Assembly (NCBI RefSeq): GCF_900112675.1
Contig: NZ_FOMQ01000003.1
Span: forward strand, 1-64,000
Reading direction: 5' to 3'
Origin: Paracidovorax konjaci
Lineage (GTDB): Bacteria; Pseudomonadota; Gammaproteobacteria; Burkholderiales; Burkholderiaceae_C
Length of the DNA: 64,000 nucleotides
Shown: positions 25,829-35,158 of the stretch, one piece after another
How positions within the stretch are numbered: position 1 is the first letter of the stretch
How the letters are laid out: each line of letters begins with the position of its first letter
The notes under the pieces: model-generated
The model's input: the letters and a program-made list of their open reading frames with translations, nothing else
The model's database searches: none
What the model was told of the DNA's origin: nothing
Program-made: the position numbers and the translations under genes

Positions 25829-26725
25829 ATGCACCTGCCACTCAACGCCCTGCGCGCGTTCGAAGTCTCGGCGCGGCACCTGAACCTCACGCGCGCGGCC
25901 GAAGAGCTGCATGTGACGCAGACGGCCGTGAGCCAGCACATCCGCAACCTGGAGGAGCGCCTGGGCAAGCCGCTGTTCCGCCGGTTACCGCGCGGCCTGG
26001 CCCTCACCGACGAAGGGCTTGCGCTGCTGCCGGCGCTGACCGACGCCTTCGGCCGCATGGAGCAGGCGCTGGCGCAATTCAGCGATACGCGCCCGCGGGA
26101 GGTGCTCACCGTGGGGGCCGTAGGCACTTTCGCCGTGGGCTGGCTGCTGCCGCGCCTGCGCGACTTCCACCAGCAATGCCCGTTCGTGGACCTGCGCCTG
26201 CTCACCAACAACAACCGCGTGGACATCGCGGGCGAAGGGCTGGACTGCGCCATCCGCTTCGGCGACGGCGCGTGGCACGGCACCGAGGCCGACCGGCTGA
26301 TGGACGCGCCGCTGTCGGCCATGTGCTCGCCCGCCCTGGCTGCGCGGCTGCACACGCCGGCCGACCTGGCCCGCGAGCCCCTGCTGCGCTCCTACCGCAC
26401 CGACGAATGGGCCGCCTGGTTCCTGGCCGCCGGCGTGCCCTGCCCGGTCGTGCGCGGCACGGTCTTCGACTCGTCGCTGGCCTTGGCCGAAGCGGCGGCC
26501 CAGGGCGCGGGCGTGGCGCTGCTGCCCACCCGGCTCTTCGAGCGCGAATTGCGCCAGGGCCGGCTGGTGCGGCCGTTCGGTGCGGATATCGCCCTGGGTG
26601 CGTATTGGCTCACGCGCCTGCGTTCGCGCGCGCCGTCTTCGGCCATGGCGGCTTTCCGCGCGTGGCTGGTGGGCGCCTGTACCCCAGGACGCCCGGCCGA
26701 AGGCAGCGGCGCCGGCCACCCTTGA
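25829..26725 (+). CDS. ampR: AmpR-type LysR regulator of the adjacent beta-lactamase
   Basis: This 298-residue LysR protein has an N-terminal winged HTH that reads like the AmpR/GcvA group: LPLNALRAFEVSARHLNLTR, AAEELHVTQTAVSQHIRNLE and LFRRLPRGLALTDEGLALLP. The effector domain (about 90-290) includes TVGAVGTFAVGWLLPRL and LTNNNRVDIAGEGLDCAIRFG. AmpR proteins activate beta-lactamase genes when peptidoglycan fragments displace UDP-MurNAc-pentapeptide. Divergent placement at 107 bp supports the same logic here. Induction is inferred, not shown. Confidence 0.9.
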   Translation: MHLPLNALRAFEVSARHLNLTRAAEELHVTQTAVSQHIRNLEERLGKPLFRRLPRGLALTDEGLALLPALTDAFGRMEQALAQFSDTRPREVLTVGAVGTFAVGWLLPRLRDFHQQCPFVDLRLLTNNNRVDIAGEGLDCAIRFGDGAWHGTEADRLMDAPLSAMCSPALAARLHTPADLAREPLLRSYRTDEWAAWFLAAGVPCPVVRGTVFDSSLALAEAAAQGAGVALLPTRLFERELRQGRLVRPFGADIALGAYWLTRLRSRAPSSAMAAFRAWLVGACTPGRPAEGSGAGHP

Positions 26726-26757
26726 CGCCAGGCCCGCCCGCTTATCATCCCCGCCCC

Positions 26758-28428
26758 ATGCCCGAGATCCTCACCGCCGCCCTCTACCACTTCGTGCCGC
26801 TGCCCGACTGCGAGGCACTGCGCGGCCCGCTGCAGGCCGAATGCGATCGCCACGGTGTGCGCGGCCTGCTGCTGCTGGCGCCCGAAGGCATCAACGGCAC
26901 CATCGCCGGCCCCCCTGAAGGAGTGCAGGCCGTCCTGCAATGGCTGCGTTCCGACGTGCGGCTGGCGTCGCTGCGGCACAAGGAAGCGCGCGGCGACCGC
27001 ATGCCGTTCTACCGCATGCGCGTGCGCATCAAGCGCGAGATCGTCACCCTGGGCGTGCCCGGCGTCGACGCGGCGCGCGATGCCGGTACCTATGTGAAAC
27101 CCACCGACTGGAATGCGCTCATCGACGATCCGGAAGTCGTGGTGATCGATGTGCGCAACGGCTACGAAAGCGGCATCGGCAGCTTTGCAGGCGCTGTGCG
27201 GCCCGATACGCGCAGCTTCACGGAATTTCCCGCCTGGGTGGCCGAGCAATCCGCCCCGGGCGGGCTGCTGGACGGCAAGCCGCGCGTCGCCATGTTCTGC
27301 ACGGGCGGGATCCGCTGCGAGAAATCGACCGCACTCCTGCGCATGCAAGGGTTCGAGGAGGTCTACCACCTCGAGGGCGGCATCCTCCAGTACCTGGAAG
27401 ACATTCCGGCCGAACTCACCCGTTGGGAAGGCGATTGCTTCGTCTTCGACGAGCGGGTGTCCGTCGGGCACGGCCTCGTCCCCGGGGCGCACCGGGACCT
27501 GTGCCGCTCCTGCCGCATGCCGCTGGGCCCGCAGGAGCTGGCCTCGCCGCATTACCTCGCCGGGGTGCGGTGTCCCTACTGCCATGGCACGCGCCCGGCC
27601 GCGCAGGAACACGCGCTGGCGGAACGCGAGCGCCAGATGGCGTTGGCGCGTGCCCGCGGCACGGACCACCTGGGCGTACGCCAGCCCGGCACCGGGCCAC
27701 GCACCGCCGAAGACTTGCCCGCCGGGGACCGTGCCATCCTTTCTGACCCGCTCTCCACGGAGCCCGTGCCGGTGCTCTACACCTTCCGCCGCTGCCCCTT
27801 CGCGATCCGGGCACGCCTGGCCCTCGCGGCCAGCGGCCAGCGCTGCGAATGGCGGGAGGTGGTGCTGCGCGACAAGCCGCCGGAGTTGCTGCAGGCCTCG
27901 CCCAAGGCCACCGTGCCGGTGCTGGTCCTGCCGGATGGCCAGGTGCTGGAGCAAAGCCTGGACGTGATGCGCTGGGCCCTGCGCCGCAACGACCCCCTGC
28001 GTTGGCTGGAGACCGGTGACCCGCATGCCGTCTCCGACCTGATCGCCGCGTGCGACGGCCCGTTCAAGCAGGCGCTGGACCGCTGCAAGTACCCCGAACG
28101 GTACCCGGACACCGCCCCGGAGATCGCCCGGGCCCAAGCGTCCGGCTGGTTGGCAGACCTGGAAGCGCGGCTGGCGCAATCGGCATTCCTGTGTGGCGAT
28201 CAGGCATCGCTGGCCGATGCGGCATTGATGCCGTTCGTGCGCCAGTACGCGGCCATCGACCGGGTGGACTGGGCTGGCCGGCCATGGCCCCGGCTGCAGG
28301 CCTGGCTGGCCGGATGGGAGGGCGGCGCGCTCTGGGACACGGTGATGCAAAAGGCCCCTGCCTGGCGCAGCGGCCACGCTGCGCTGTACTTTCCCGCTTC
28401 ACCTGCCGGCGCACCGATACAAGCCTGA
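26758..28428 (+). CDS. Fusion: tRNA uridine-34 hydroxylase (TrhO/rhodanese) with glutathione S-transferase-like domain
   Basis: One uninterrupted 556-residue frame joins two proteins. Residues 1-280 are a TrhO/YceA-type oxygen-dependent tRNA uridine hydroxylase: LLAPEGINGTIAGP, a rhodanese domain with Cys181 in FCTGGIRCEKST, HLEGGILQYLE, and a zinc knuckle with Cys249, Cys252, Cys272 and Cys275. After a linker (about 300-335), residues 338-545 form a GST fold with a glutaredoxin-2-like active site (YTFRRCPFAIRARLAL, Cys346) and KATVPVLVLPDGQVLEQS. In E. coli the hydroxylase stands alone. The fusion suggests that thiol reduction is coupled to the hydroxylase. ATG 26758 matches the family start. 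Confidence 0.88.
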   Translation: MPEILTAALYHFVPLPDCEALRGPLQAECDRHGVRGLLLLAPEGINGTIAGPPEGVQAVLQWLRSDVRLASLRHKEARGDRMPFYRMRVRIKREIVTLGVPGVDAARDAGTYVKPTDWNALIDDPEVVVIDVRNGYESGIGSFAGAVRPDTRSFTEFPAWVAEQSAPGGLLDGKPRVAMFCTGGIRCEKSTALLRMQGFEEVYHLEGGILQYLEDIPAELTRWEGDCFVFDERVSVGHGLVPGAHRDLCRSCRMPLGPQELASPHYLAGVRCPYCHGTRPAAQEHALAERERQMALARARGTDHLGVRQPGTGPRTAEDLPAGDRAILSDPLSTEPVPVLYTFRRCPFAIRARLALAASGQRCEWREVVLRDKPPELLQASPKATVPVLVLPDGQVLEQSLDVMRWALRRNDPLRWLETGDPHAVSDLIAACDGPFKQALDRCKYPERYPDTAPEIARAQASGWLADLEARLAQSAFLCGDQASLADAALMPFVRQYAAIDRVDWAGRPWPRLQAWLAGWEGGALWDTVMQKAPAWRSGHAALYFPASPAGAPIQA

Positions 28429-28433
28429 AATGC

Positions 28434-28467
28434 CGAAGGGCGCCGACGGCGCCCTTCGTCCTGCTTT
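28434..28467. terminator. Intrinsic terminator between the fusion gene and dsbB
   Basis: CGAAGGGCGCC and GGCGCCCTTCG surround a 3-nt GAC loop, followed by TCCTGCTTTGCT. It lies 6 bp after the plus-strand stop. Confidence 0.75.
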
Positions 28468-28501
28468 GCTGGCCGAGCGCAGGGCGCTCGCGCCAGCGCC
28501 C

Positions 28502-29035
28502 TCAGACCGCAGCGAGCCCGGAGCGTCCCCGGCCGCTGCGCAATGCGCGGGCCAGCAGCACCAGCAACACGACCCCCATCAGCGTGAAGCAGATGAACGA
28601 CCAGTTCGCGATGGAGCCGCCCAGGAAGGTCCAATCGATGGCGGCGCAATCGCCCGAACCGCGGAAGATCATGGGAATGGCACGGCCGATGGGGAAGTTC
28701 TCGATCATTCCGTAGAAATCACGGCCGCAGGTGGCGATTTCCGGTGGATACCACTGCAGCCAGCTCTGGCGGGCCGCCACGAAGGCACCGAAGCCCGAGA
28801 ACACCAGCGCCAGCACGGCCCAGGTCATCCACCAGCCGCGGCCGCCGCGTAGGCTGGCCAGACCGCTGAAGACCGCCACGCCGATGAGCGCATACCGCTG
28901 CACGATGCACATGGGGCATGGCTCCAGCCCCACCACGTGTTGCAGGTACATGCCGAAAGCCAGCATGGCCACGCAGGCCGCGCATATGAGTGCCAGCACG
29001 CGGCGCGGCGCGGCATCCAACCAGTTCGAAACCAT
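28502..29035 (-). CDS. dsbB: Disulfide bond formation protein DsbB
   Basis: This 177-residue inner-membrane protein has four transmembrane segments (about 12-30, 45-62, 70-90 and 142-163). The two periplasmic Cys pairs are present: CPMC in VGLEPCPMCIVQRY (about 41-44), and the second pair split between IATCGRDFYG and GSGDCAAIDW. It reoxidises DsbA with quinone as electron acceptor. ATG 29035 is chosen over an upstream in-frame start. Confidence 0.94.
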   Translation of the reverse strand: MVSNWLDAAPRRVLALICAACVAMLAFGMYLQHVVGLEPCPMCIVQRYALIGVAVFSGLASLRGGRGWWMTWAVLALVFSGFGAFVAARQSWLQWYPPEIATCGRDFYGMIENFPIGRAIPMIFRGSGDCAAIDWTFLGGSIANWSFICFTLMGVVLLVLLARALRSGRGRSGLAAV

Positions 29036-29092
29036 GGAATCTTGTCCTTGAAAGCCCGGGTCCGCGAGCGGCACCCGGCAAGGTGCTGCGCG

Positions 29093-30217
29093 TCAGATGC
29101 CCGCGGCGTGATCCAGAAAAACCCGGGCGCGGCGCGGTGTGACCACCAGCGTTTCACCCTCTTTGAAACCCTGTTCCCGGAACTGCTGCGCAGGGATCTG
29201 CGCTTCGATCAGGGCGTCGGGTTCTGCATTGTCCGCTGGTTTGTGGTCGGCGTCGGGGATAAGTTCCAGCCGCGCGATGGGGCCCACCACGATGGCGCGC
29301 GAGAGCTGCGCGACGATGCCGCGCGGCCGGCCATCGGCATCCACGCCCTGCCCCGGCGAATAGCGCTGCACGTCGAGGTCGTGCGGACGCACGTAGGCGA
29401 AGGCACTGGCGTTCTGGGCCGAGGCATGCTCTGGCGAGTCGATGGCCATGCCTTCGACGTGCACCAGCCCTTCGTGGGCGCGCCCGCGGAACAGGTTCAC
29501 GTCGCCCAGGAAGCCGTAGACGAAGGGGCTGGCCGGCTGGTCCCAGACCTCCTGCGGCGAGCCGCTCTGCTCGATGCGGCCCTGGTTGATCACCACCACG
29601 CGGTCGGCCACCTCGAGGGCTTCTTCCTGGTCGTGCGTCACGAAGATCGAGGTCACGTGCAGTTCGTCGTGCAGGCGGCGCAGCCAGCGGCGCAGTTCCT
29701 TGCGCACCTTGGCGTCGAGCGCGCCGAAGGGTTCGTCGAGCAGCAGCACCTTGGGTTCCACCGCCAGGGCGCGTGCCAGCGCGATGCGCTGGCGCTGCCC
29801 GCCCGAGAGCTGCGACGGGTACCGGTCGGCGAGCCAGTCGAGCTGCACCAGCTTGAGCAGTTCGGTCACCTTCTGGCGGATCTGCGTGTCCGAGGGGCGC
29901 TCGCCGCGCGGCTTCACGCGCAGGCCGAAGGCCACGTTCTCGAACACCGTCATGTGGCGGAACAGCGCGTAGTGCTGGAAAACGAAGCCGACGCCGCGGT
30001 CGCGCACGTGCACATCGGTGGTGTCTTCGCCCGAGAAATGGATGCTGCCCGTGTCCGGCGCCTCCAGCCCCGCGATGATGCGCAGCAGCGTGGTCTTGCC
30101 GCAGCCGGAGGGGCCGAGCAGCGCGATGAGTTCACCGGACTGGATGTCCAGGCTCACGTCGCGCAGCGCCTGGAAATTACCGAACTGCTTGCTGATGTTG
30201 CGGATTTCGATGCTCAT
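29093..30217 (-). CDS. cysA: Sulfate/thiosulfate ABC transporter ATP-binding protein
   Basis: This 374-residue ATPase drives sulfate import. Walker A is [18 protein letters not shown] (about 35-52), the signature is [17 protein letters not shown], Walker B is [12 protein letters not shown] and the switch His lies in [12 protein letters not shown]. The C-terminal TOBE-like regulatory domain spans about 240-374. It is the last gene of sbp-cysT-cysW-cysA on this strand and starts 18 bp after cysW. Confidence 0.95.
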   Translation of the reverse strand: MSIEIRNISKQFGNFQALRDVSLDIQSGELIALLGPSGCGKTTLLRIIAGLEAPDTGSIHFSGEDTTDVHVRDRGVGFVFQHYALFRHMTVFENVAFGLRVKPRGERPSDTQIRQKVTELLKLVQLDWLADRYPSQLSGGQRQRIALARALAVEPKVLLLDEPFGALDAKVRKELRRWLRRLHDELHVTSIFVTHDQEEALEVADRVVVINQGRIEQSGSPQEVWDQPASPFVYGFLGDVNLFRGRAHEGLVHVEGMAIDSPEHASAQNASAFAYVRPHDLDVQRYSPGQGVDADGRPRGIVAQLSRAIVVGPIARLELIPDADHKPADNAEPDALIEAQIPAQQFREQGFKEGETLVVTPRRARVFLDHAAGI

Positions 30218-30235
30218 GTCTTTCCCTGTGCTCGT

Positions 30236-31156
30236 TCAGCGGGATGCGGGGGCGGCAGTGGCAGCCGCGGCGGTCGGCCGTTCGGGGGGCAGGTTGGCGG
30301 CGGCCTTGCGCTCCTGTTCGTTGCGCCACTCCGCGAAGGTCTTGATCACCAGAGTGACCAGCGCCAGGAGGGCCAGCAGCGAGGCGGCTGCGAAGGCGGC
30401 GACCGACTGGTATTCGTTGTAGAGGATCTCCACATGCAGCGGAATCGTGTTGGTCTGCCCGCGGATGTGGCCCGACACCACCGAGACGGCGCCGAACTCG
30501 CCCATGGCGCGGGCATTGCAGAGGATCACGCCGTACAGCAGGCCCCACTTGATGTTGGGCAGCGTCACGTGCCAGAAGGTCTGCCAGCCGCTCGCGCCGA
30601 GCACGATCGCCGCCTGCTCCTCGTCGCTGCCCTGCGCCTGCATCAGGGGGATCAGCTCGCGTGCGATGAACGGGAAGGTCACGAAAACGGTCGCCAGCAC
30701 GATGCCCGGAATCGCGAAGATGATCTTGATGTCGTGCTCGGCCAGCCAGGGCCCCAGCCAGCCGTGGGCACCGAACATCAGCACATAAACCAGGCCCGCC
30801 ACCACCGGAGAGACCGAGAACGGCAGGTCCACCAGCGTAGTGAGGAAGGCCTTGCCGCGGAACTCGTACTTGGCGATGGCCCAGGCCGCCGCCACCCCGA
30901 ACACGAGGTTGAGCGGCACCGCGATGGCCGCCGTGATGAGCGTGAGGCGGATCGCCGACCATGCGTCAGGCTCGCGCAGCGCATTCAGGTAGGCACCGAA
31001 ACCCTTGCTCAGCGCTTCGGTGAACACGGCCGCCAGGGGCAGCACGAGGAACAGCAGCAGGAACGCGAGCGCGGTGCCGATCAGCAGCCAGCGCACCCAC
31101 GCGGCCTCGGTGGTGCCCGCCTGCGCACGGCGGACGGTACGTGTTGAATAGGTCAT
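30236..31156 (-). CDS. cysW: Sulfate ABC transporter permease CysW
   Basis: This 306-residue permease has six transmembrane helices starting at [20 protein letters not shown]. The ABC permease coupling loop (EAA motif) reads [20 protein letters not shown] (about 190-210). CysW features include [21 protein letters not shown] and [16 protein letters not shown]. The C-terminal tail is Ala/Pro-rich and not conserved. ATG 31156 is preferred to a GTG two codons upstream. Confidence 0.94.
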   Translation of the reverse strand: MTYSTRTVRRAQAGTTEAAWVRWLLIGTALAFLLLFLVLPLAAVFTEALSKGFGAYLNALREPDAWSAIRLTLITAAIAVPLNLVFGVAAAWAIAKYEFRGKAFLTTLVDLPFSVSPVVAGLVYVLMFGAHGWLGPWLAEHDIKIIFAIPGIVLATVFVTFPFIARELIPLMQAQGSDEEQAAIVLGASGWQTFWHVTLPNIKWGLLYGVILCNARAMGEFGAVSVVSGHIRGQTNTIPLHVEILYNEYQSVAAFAAASLLALLALVTLVIKTFAEWRNEQERKAAANLPPERPTAAAATAAPASR

Positions 31157-31290
31157 GTCCACTTACTTTCTAGGGCGTACGGCGCGTGTCGCAGGCACGG
31201 CCCAGGCCAGGGCAGCCGTGGAACGGGCTCCGCCCGGCCACCGGCTGCGTCCCCTCCGAGGGAAGGCGCGAAGCGACTCAGGGCGGGGGT

Positions 31291-32163
31291 TCATGCGCTT
31301 CGGCGCTGCCAGGCCTGCAGCGCATTGATGACGAACAGCAGCACGAACGAGATCACCAGCATTACCACGGCCACGGCCGTCGCGCCTGCATAGTCGTACT
31401 GCTCCAGCTTGCCGATGATGATGAGCGGCGTGATCTCGGAAATCATGGGCATGTTGCCCGCGATGAAGATCACCGATCCGTACTCACCCACGGCGCGGGC
31501 GAAGGCCATGGCGAAGCCGGTCAGCAGCGCGGGCGTGATGGACGGCAGGATCACCTTGGCGAAGATCTGCCAGCGCGTCGCGCCCAGGCTGGTGGCGGCC
31601 TCTTCCAGTTCCTTCTCGGCGTCCTCCAGCACGGGCTGCACGGTGCGCACCACGAACGGCAGCCCGATGAAGATGAGCGCGATCACCACGCCTGCCGGCT
31701 TGAATGCGAGCTGGATGCCCAGCGGTTCGAGGTATTGCCCCACCCAGCCGTTGCCCGCGAGCAGCGCGGTGAGCGAGATGCCCGCCACGGCCGTGGGCAG
31801 CGCGAAGGGCAGATCGACCAGCGCATCCACGATCTTCTTGCCGGGGAACTGGTAGCGCACCAGCACCCAGGCGATCAGCAACCCGAACACGAGGTTCACA
31901 AGCGCGGCCAGGAACGAGGCGCCGAAAGTCAGCCGGTACGACGCCAGCACGCGCGGCGCGCTGATCGCCACCCAGAACTGGTCCCAGGTCAGCGTGAAGG
32001 TCTTGAGGATGAGCGCCGACAGCGGAATGAGGACGATGATGCTCAGATAGAAAAGCGTGTAGCCCAGCGTGAGTCCGAAGCCGGGAAGCACCCGCTTGGC
32101 GCCGCGGCGGGCACGGGCCGCCTGCGGCGCCCCGGCACCCAGGGTAGAGGTGGCCGCGCCCAT
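31291..32163 (-). CDS. cysT: Sulfate ABC transporter permease CysT (CysU)
   Basis: This 290-residue permease forms the membrane channel with CysW. It has six hydrophobic helices beginning TLFYLSIIVLIPLSALIL and the permease loop EKELEEAATSLGATRWQIFA. Family-specific segments are LVDLPFALPTAVAGISLTAL, GEYGSVIFIAGNMPMISEI and ITPLIIIGKLEQYDYAGAT. The gene starts 3 bp after the sbp stop, so the two are in one operon; 134 bp separates it from cysW without an obvious terminator. Confidence 0.95.
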   Translation of the reverse strand: MGAATSTLGAGAPQAARARRGAKRVLPGFGLTLGYTLFYLSIIVLIPLSALILKTFTLTWDQFWVAISAPRVLASYRLTFGASFLAALVNLVFGLLIAWVLVRYQFPGKKIVDALVDLPFALPTAVAGISLTALLAGNGWVGQYLEPLGIQLAFKPAGVVIALIFIGLPFVVRTVQPVLEDAEKELEEAATSLGATRWQIFAKVILPSITPALLTGFAMAFARAVGEYGSVIFIAGNMPMISEITPLIIIGKLEQYDYAGATAVAVVMLVISFVLLFVINALQAWQRRSA

Positions 32164-32166
32164 GGA

Positions 32167-33180
32167 TCAGCGGCCGCCGGGGGTGTAGAGCTTGTCGAAC
32201 TGGCCGCCGTCGTTGAAATGCACCTTCTGTGCCTCTCCCAGCGAGCCGAAGTACTTGGCCACGGTGAACTGCTTGAGCGGCTTGAACACGTCGGCATGCT
32301 TCTTCAGCACGGCTTCGGAGCGGGGGCGCAGTGCGTGCTGCGCGGCGATCTCCTGCGCCTCGTCGGAATACAGGTAGTCGAGATACGCCTTGGCCAGGTC
32401 CGCCGAGCCCTTCTTGGCCACCGTGCGCTCCACGACGGCCACGGGGTTCTCGGCCACGATGCTGACGGACGGATAGACGGCATCGACCTTGCCCTTGCCG
32501 AACTCGCGATCGATGGAGAGCACTTCGGACTCGAAAGTGATGAGCACGTCGCCCGTATTGCGCTGCAGGAAGATGCTGGTGGCGTCGCGGCCGCCCTTGC
32601 CCAGCACGGGCACATTCTTGTAGAGCTTGCCGACGAACTCCGCGGCCTGGGCTTCGGTGCCGCCCTTTTCCCGCACGTAGCCCCAGGCGGCCAGGTAGGC
32701 ATAACGGCCGTTGCCGCCGGTCTTGGGGTTCACGACCACCACCTGTACGCCCGGCTTGACCAGGTCGTCCCAATCCTTGATGTTCTTCGGGTTGCCGTTG
32801 CGCACCAGGAACAGCATCGTGGAGGTGGTGGGCGACGCGTCGTTCGGAAACTTCTTGGCCCAGTCCTTCGCCACCACGCCGTTGCTGGCCAGGAAGTCGA
32901 TGTCGGTCGTGGTGTTGAAGGTCACCACGTCGGCCGCGAGGCCGTCGTTGACGGCGCGCGCCTGGGCGCTGGAACCGCCATGGGCCTGATCGATCTTGAC
33001 CTCCTTGCCGGTCGTCTTCTTGTAGTGGGCGATGAAGGCCTGGTTGTAGTCCTTGTAGAACTCTCGGGCCACGTCGTAGGACACGTTGAGCAGCGTGGCG
33101 GTCTGTGCCGAAGCCGTTCCAGCTGTTGCGGCCAGGGCCAGGACGGCCAGGAGGGTCTTGAGTCGTGTCCGGGAATTCAT
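32167..33180 (-). CDS. sbp: Periplasmic sulfate-binding protein
   Basis: This 337-residue protein has a signal peptide (LKTLLAVLALAATAGTASAQ, about 6-25). The Sbp/CysP fold shows LLNVSYDVAREFYKDYN, QAHGGSSAQARAVNDGLAAD, NPKTGGNGRYAYLAAWGY and the C-terminal ALRPRSEAVLKKH. It captures sulfate, or thiosulfate, for CysTWA. The start at 33180 is chosen on signal-peptide grounds. The 204-bp upstream gap contains CAAAAGAATAGATTCTTG (33242-33259), an inverted repeat that may be a CysB/Cbl-type regulatory site. Confidence 0.95.
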   Translation of the reverse strand: MNSRTRLKTLLAVLALAATAGTASAQTATLLNVSYDVAREFYKDYNQAFIAHYKKTTGKEVKIDQAHGGSSAQARAVNDGLAADVVTFNTTTDIDFLASNGVVAKDWAKKFPNDASPTTSTMLFLVRNGNPKNIKDWDDLVKPGVQVVVVNPKTGGNGRYAYLAAWGYVREKGGTEAQAAEFVGKLYKNVPVLGKGGRDATSIFLQRNTGDVLITFESEVLSIDREFGKGKVDAVYPSVSIVAENPVAVVERTVAKKGSADLAKAYLDYLYSDEAQEIAAQHALRPRSEAVLKKHADVFKPLKQFTVAKYFGSLGEAQKVHFNDGGQFDKLYTPGGR

Positions 33181-33241
33181 GTGTGAGTCACCCACGGTTA
33201 GCTGCGAATGCAACGAATTGTGGGTGCCGGCGCTTCAAACT

Positions 33242-33259
33242 CAAAAGAATAGATTCTTG
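33242..33259. promoter_or_regulatory. Candidate sulfur-regulator site upstream of sbp
   Basis: CAAAAGAATAGATTCTTG contains the inverted repeat AAGAAT-AG-ATTCTT and shares the decamer CAAAAGAATA with the region upstream of the rhodanese/cysE/encapsulin operon (49030-49039). Both precede minus-strand sulfur genes by 60-90 bp. Assignment to CysB or Cbl is inference. Confidence 0.35.
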
Positions 33260-33366
33260 TTTATTTATCAAGGAGGCGCATAAAGAGAAGCGAATGCCTG
33301 TGCAGCTCCTCGCGGGTCGTTTCAGACCCGAACAGGCCCCATGCCGCCGATTTCATTCAATAGTTT

Positions 33367-33383
33367 GCTATTAAATTCATAGC
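33367..33383. repeat. AT-rich 5-7-5 palindromic repeat, copy 4 (intergenic)
   Basis: GCTAT-TAAATTC-ATAGC is a perfect-arm copy lying immediately after the hydrolase stop codon. With its flank, CATTCAATAGTTTGCTAT (18 nt) is identical to the reverse complement of copy 5 near 58071. It could act as a weak terminator. Confidence 0.8.
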
Positions 33384-33384
33384 G

Positions 33385-34017
33385 TCATGCAGCAGAGCGT
33401 GCCGGCTCCGCCCCGGAACCCATTCCCCAGCCGGCCCCATCGACCAGCGAGTGCAGCAGCGCCCAGCCGAGCGGCCATTCCCCATGGCCCGATTCCACAT
33501 TGACGTGACCGGCCTGCTGGAGCCGCACGAACTCGCTGCCCCAGGCGCGCGCATAGGCTCCGGCGAGGCGGATAGGGCAATAGGGGTCGTTGCTGCTGGC
33601 CACCAGGATGCTGCGATAAGGCAGCGGCGCATAGGGCACCGGCGCGAAATCGCTCAGCACGGCCCGGCGTTCCGGATCGGCAGGCGCCACGAGCAATGCG
33701 CCCGTCACGCGCGCGCTGGCTTCCGCGCCCATGTGCACGGTGGCGATGCAGCCCAGGCTGTGGGCCACGATGACCACGGGATGCGGCGCCTCCAGCACCG
33801 TGCGCTCCAGCGTCGGCACCCAGGCGTGGCGCACTGGCGTGATCCAGTCGTCCTGCACCACGCGGCTGGCCTGCGGCAGCCGGTCCGTCCACAGGGATTG
33901 CCAGTGGCCCGGCCCCGAATCGCGCCAGCCCGGCACGACGATGATCGACACGGGTTCCGGCGCCGCTGCGGCGCCACTGGTGGCGCCAGACAGCAAGGAG
34001 CCGTTCGCCACGCTCAT
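33385..34017 (-). CDS. RBBP9/YdeN-family alpha/beta hydrolase
   Basis: This 210-residue protein of the small serine-hydrolase family has the opening VSIIVVPGWRDSGPGHWQSL, the nucleophile elbow VIVAHSLGC (Ser about 96) and the supporting SSNDPYCP and GHVNVESGHGEWPLGWALL, which supply the Asp and His. The substrate is unknown. The start at 34017 has an excellent GGAGGAGGTCGTCC ribosome site. It is upstream of sbp on the same strand with a 204-bp gap, so it may be co-regulated with sulfate uptake; the link is not proven. Confidence 0.88.
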   Translation of the reverse strand: MSVANGSLLSGATSGAAAAPEPVSIIVVPGWRDSGPGHWQSLWTDRLPQASRVVQDDWITPVRHAWVPTLERTVLEAPHPVVIVAHSLGCIATVHMGAEASARVTGALLVAPADPERRAVLSDFAPVPYAPLPYRSILVASSNDPYCPIRLAGAYARAWGSEFVRLQQAGHVNVESGHGEWPLGWALLHSLVDGAGWGMGSGAEPARSAA

Positions 34018-34216
34018 GGACGACCTCCTCCGGCACGGCGGGCAAGAGAGCGTGAACAGCGCGGGCGCCTTGGGAGGGAAAACGGTGCGTGGGCCATGGG
34101 CGATTCCTCTGCAGTCGGTGCGGACCGATTCTGAGAGGCTGCCTATAAAACCCAAACGACTATATTTTTCTGAATTAATGGGAAAAAGATCTTTAGAAGG
34201 GCACTGCTGCTGCCGG

Positions 34217-35158
34217 TCATGGCGTGTCGGCAGACTGCGCCCCGCTGCGACCCGGGACGCTGTTGAGCCCCGGCACCGTGTCGCCGAGGAAGTCCAGAAA
34301 GCTGCGCACGGCGGGGGCCAGCCCGCGCCGTGACGGAAACACCGCATGCACCACGCTGCGCGGGAGCGACCATCCGGGCAGCAGGCGCACCAGCCGCCCG
34401 GCACGCACGTCGTCATGGCACATGTAGTCGGGCAGCCAGCACATGCCCACACCCGCCAGGGCCGCGAACCGCAGCGTCAGCAGGTCATCGGCCACGTACC
34501 GCGGGGTGTGCTGCAGGACCTCCTCGCGCCCCTCGGGCGAGATGAGCCGCATCGTGGCGCGGCCGTCGGCGGTGGACAGCGCCAGGCTGTCCAGCCGCGC
34601 GAGGTCTTCGAGCGTGCCGGGAACGCCCTGCCGCTCGAGCAGCGCGGGGCTGGCCACGATGGTCTGCTGTCCGTCGTCCAGCCGCTTGACCACCATGCTG
34701 CCGCTTTCCTCCAGGCTGGGGCGCACGCGCAAGGCGACGTCCACGCCCTCTTCCACCAGGTTGACCACCCGGTTGCTCACCTGCATCTCCAGGCGCACCT
34801 CGGGATGCCGCAGCAGGAACAGCGGAACCAACTCTCCCACCACGGCCTGCGCGAGCGTGACCGGGCAGACCACCCGCACCGTGCCGCGTGGCTCGGTCTG
34901 CAACTGGGCCACGGTGTCGGCGGCGGCCTGCGCAGCCTCGCGCACGGCCTGGCAATGCCGCAGATAGGCCTCTCCCACTTCGGTCAGCGACAGGCGCCGC
35001 GTGGTGCGTTGCAGCAAGCGCACGCCCAGTTGGGATTCCAGCTCCGACACCCGGCGCGAAAGCCGCGATTTCGGCACGCCGAGCGCCCGACCCGCAGCGG
35101 CGAATCCGCCGCGCTCGACCACCTCGGCAAAGAACAGCATGTCGTTGAGATCCTGCAT
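34217..35158 (-). CDS. LysR family transcriptional regulator
   Basis: This 313-residue regulator has an N-terminal winged HTH (MQDLNDMLFFAEVVERGGFA, AAGRALGVPKSRLSRRVSEL, LLQRTTRRLSLTEVGEAYLR). The effector-binding domain (about 90-300) includes RGTVRVVCPVTLAQAVVGEL and VEEGVDVALRVRPSLEESG. It is divergent from azoR across 158 bp, the usual LysR arrangement, so it probably controls the azoreductase in response to quinones or similar electrophiles. The gap contains CCAATATTGCAACAATCTAACG, a possible operator/promoter region. Confidence 0.92.
   Translation of the reverse strand: MQDLNDMLFFAEVVERGGFAAAGRALGVPKSRLSRRVSELESQLGVRLLQRTTRRLSLTEVGEAYLRHCQAVREAAQAAADTVAQLQTEPRGTVRVVCPVTLAQAVVGELVPLFLLRHPEVRLEMQVSNRVVNLVEEGVDVALRVRPSLEESGSMVVKRLDDGQQTIVASPALLERQGVPGTLEDLARLDSLALSTADGRATMRLISPEGREEVLQHTPRYVADDLLTLRFAALAGVGMCWLPDYMCHDDVRAGRLVRLLPGWSLPRSVVHAVFPSRRGLAPAVRSFLDFLGDTVPGLNSVPGRSGAQSADTP

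Noticed and set aside
31186-33186. A 666-residue frame antisense to cysT and sbp
   Set aside because: Both genes on the other strand are clearly identified; the antisense product has shadow-like composition.
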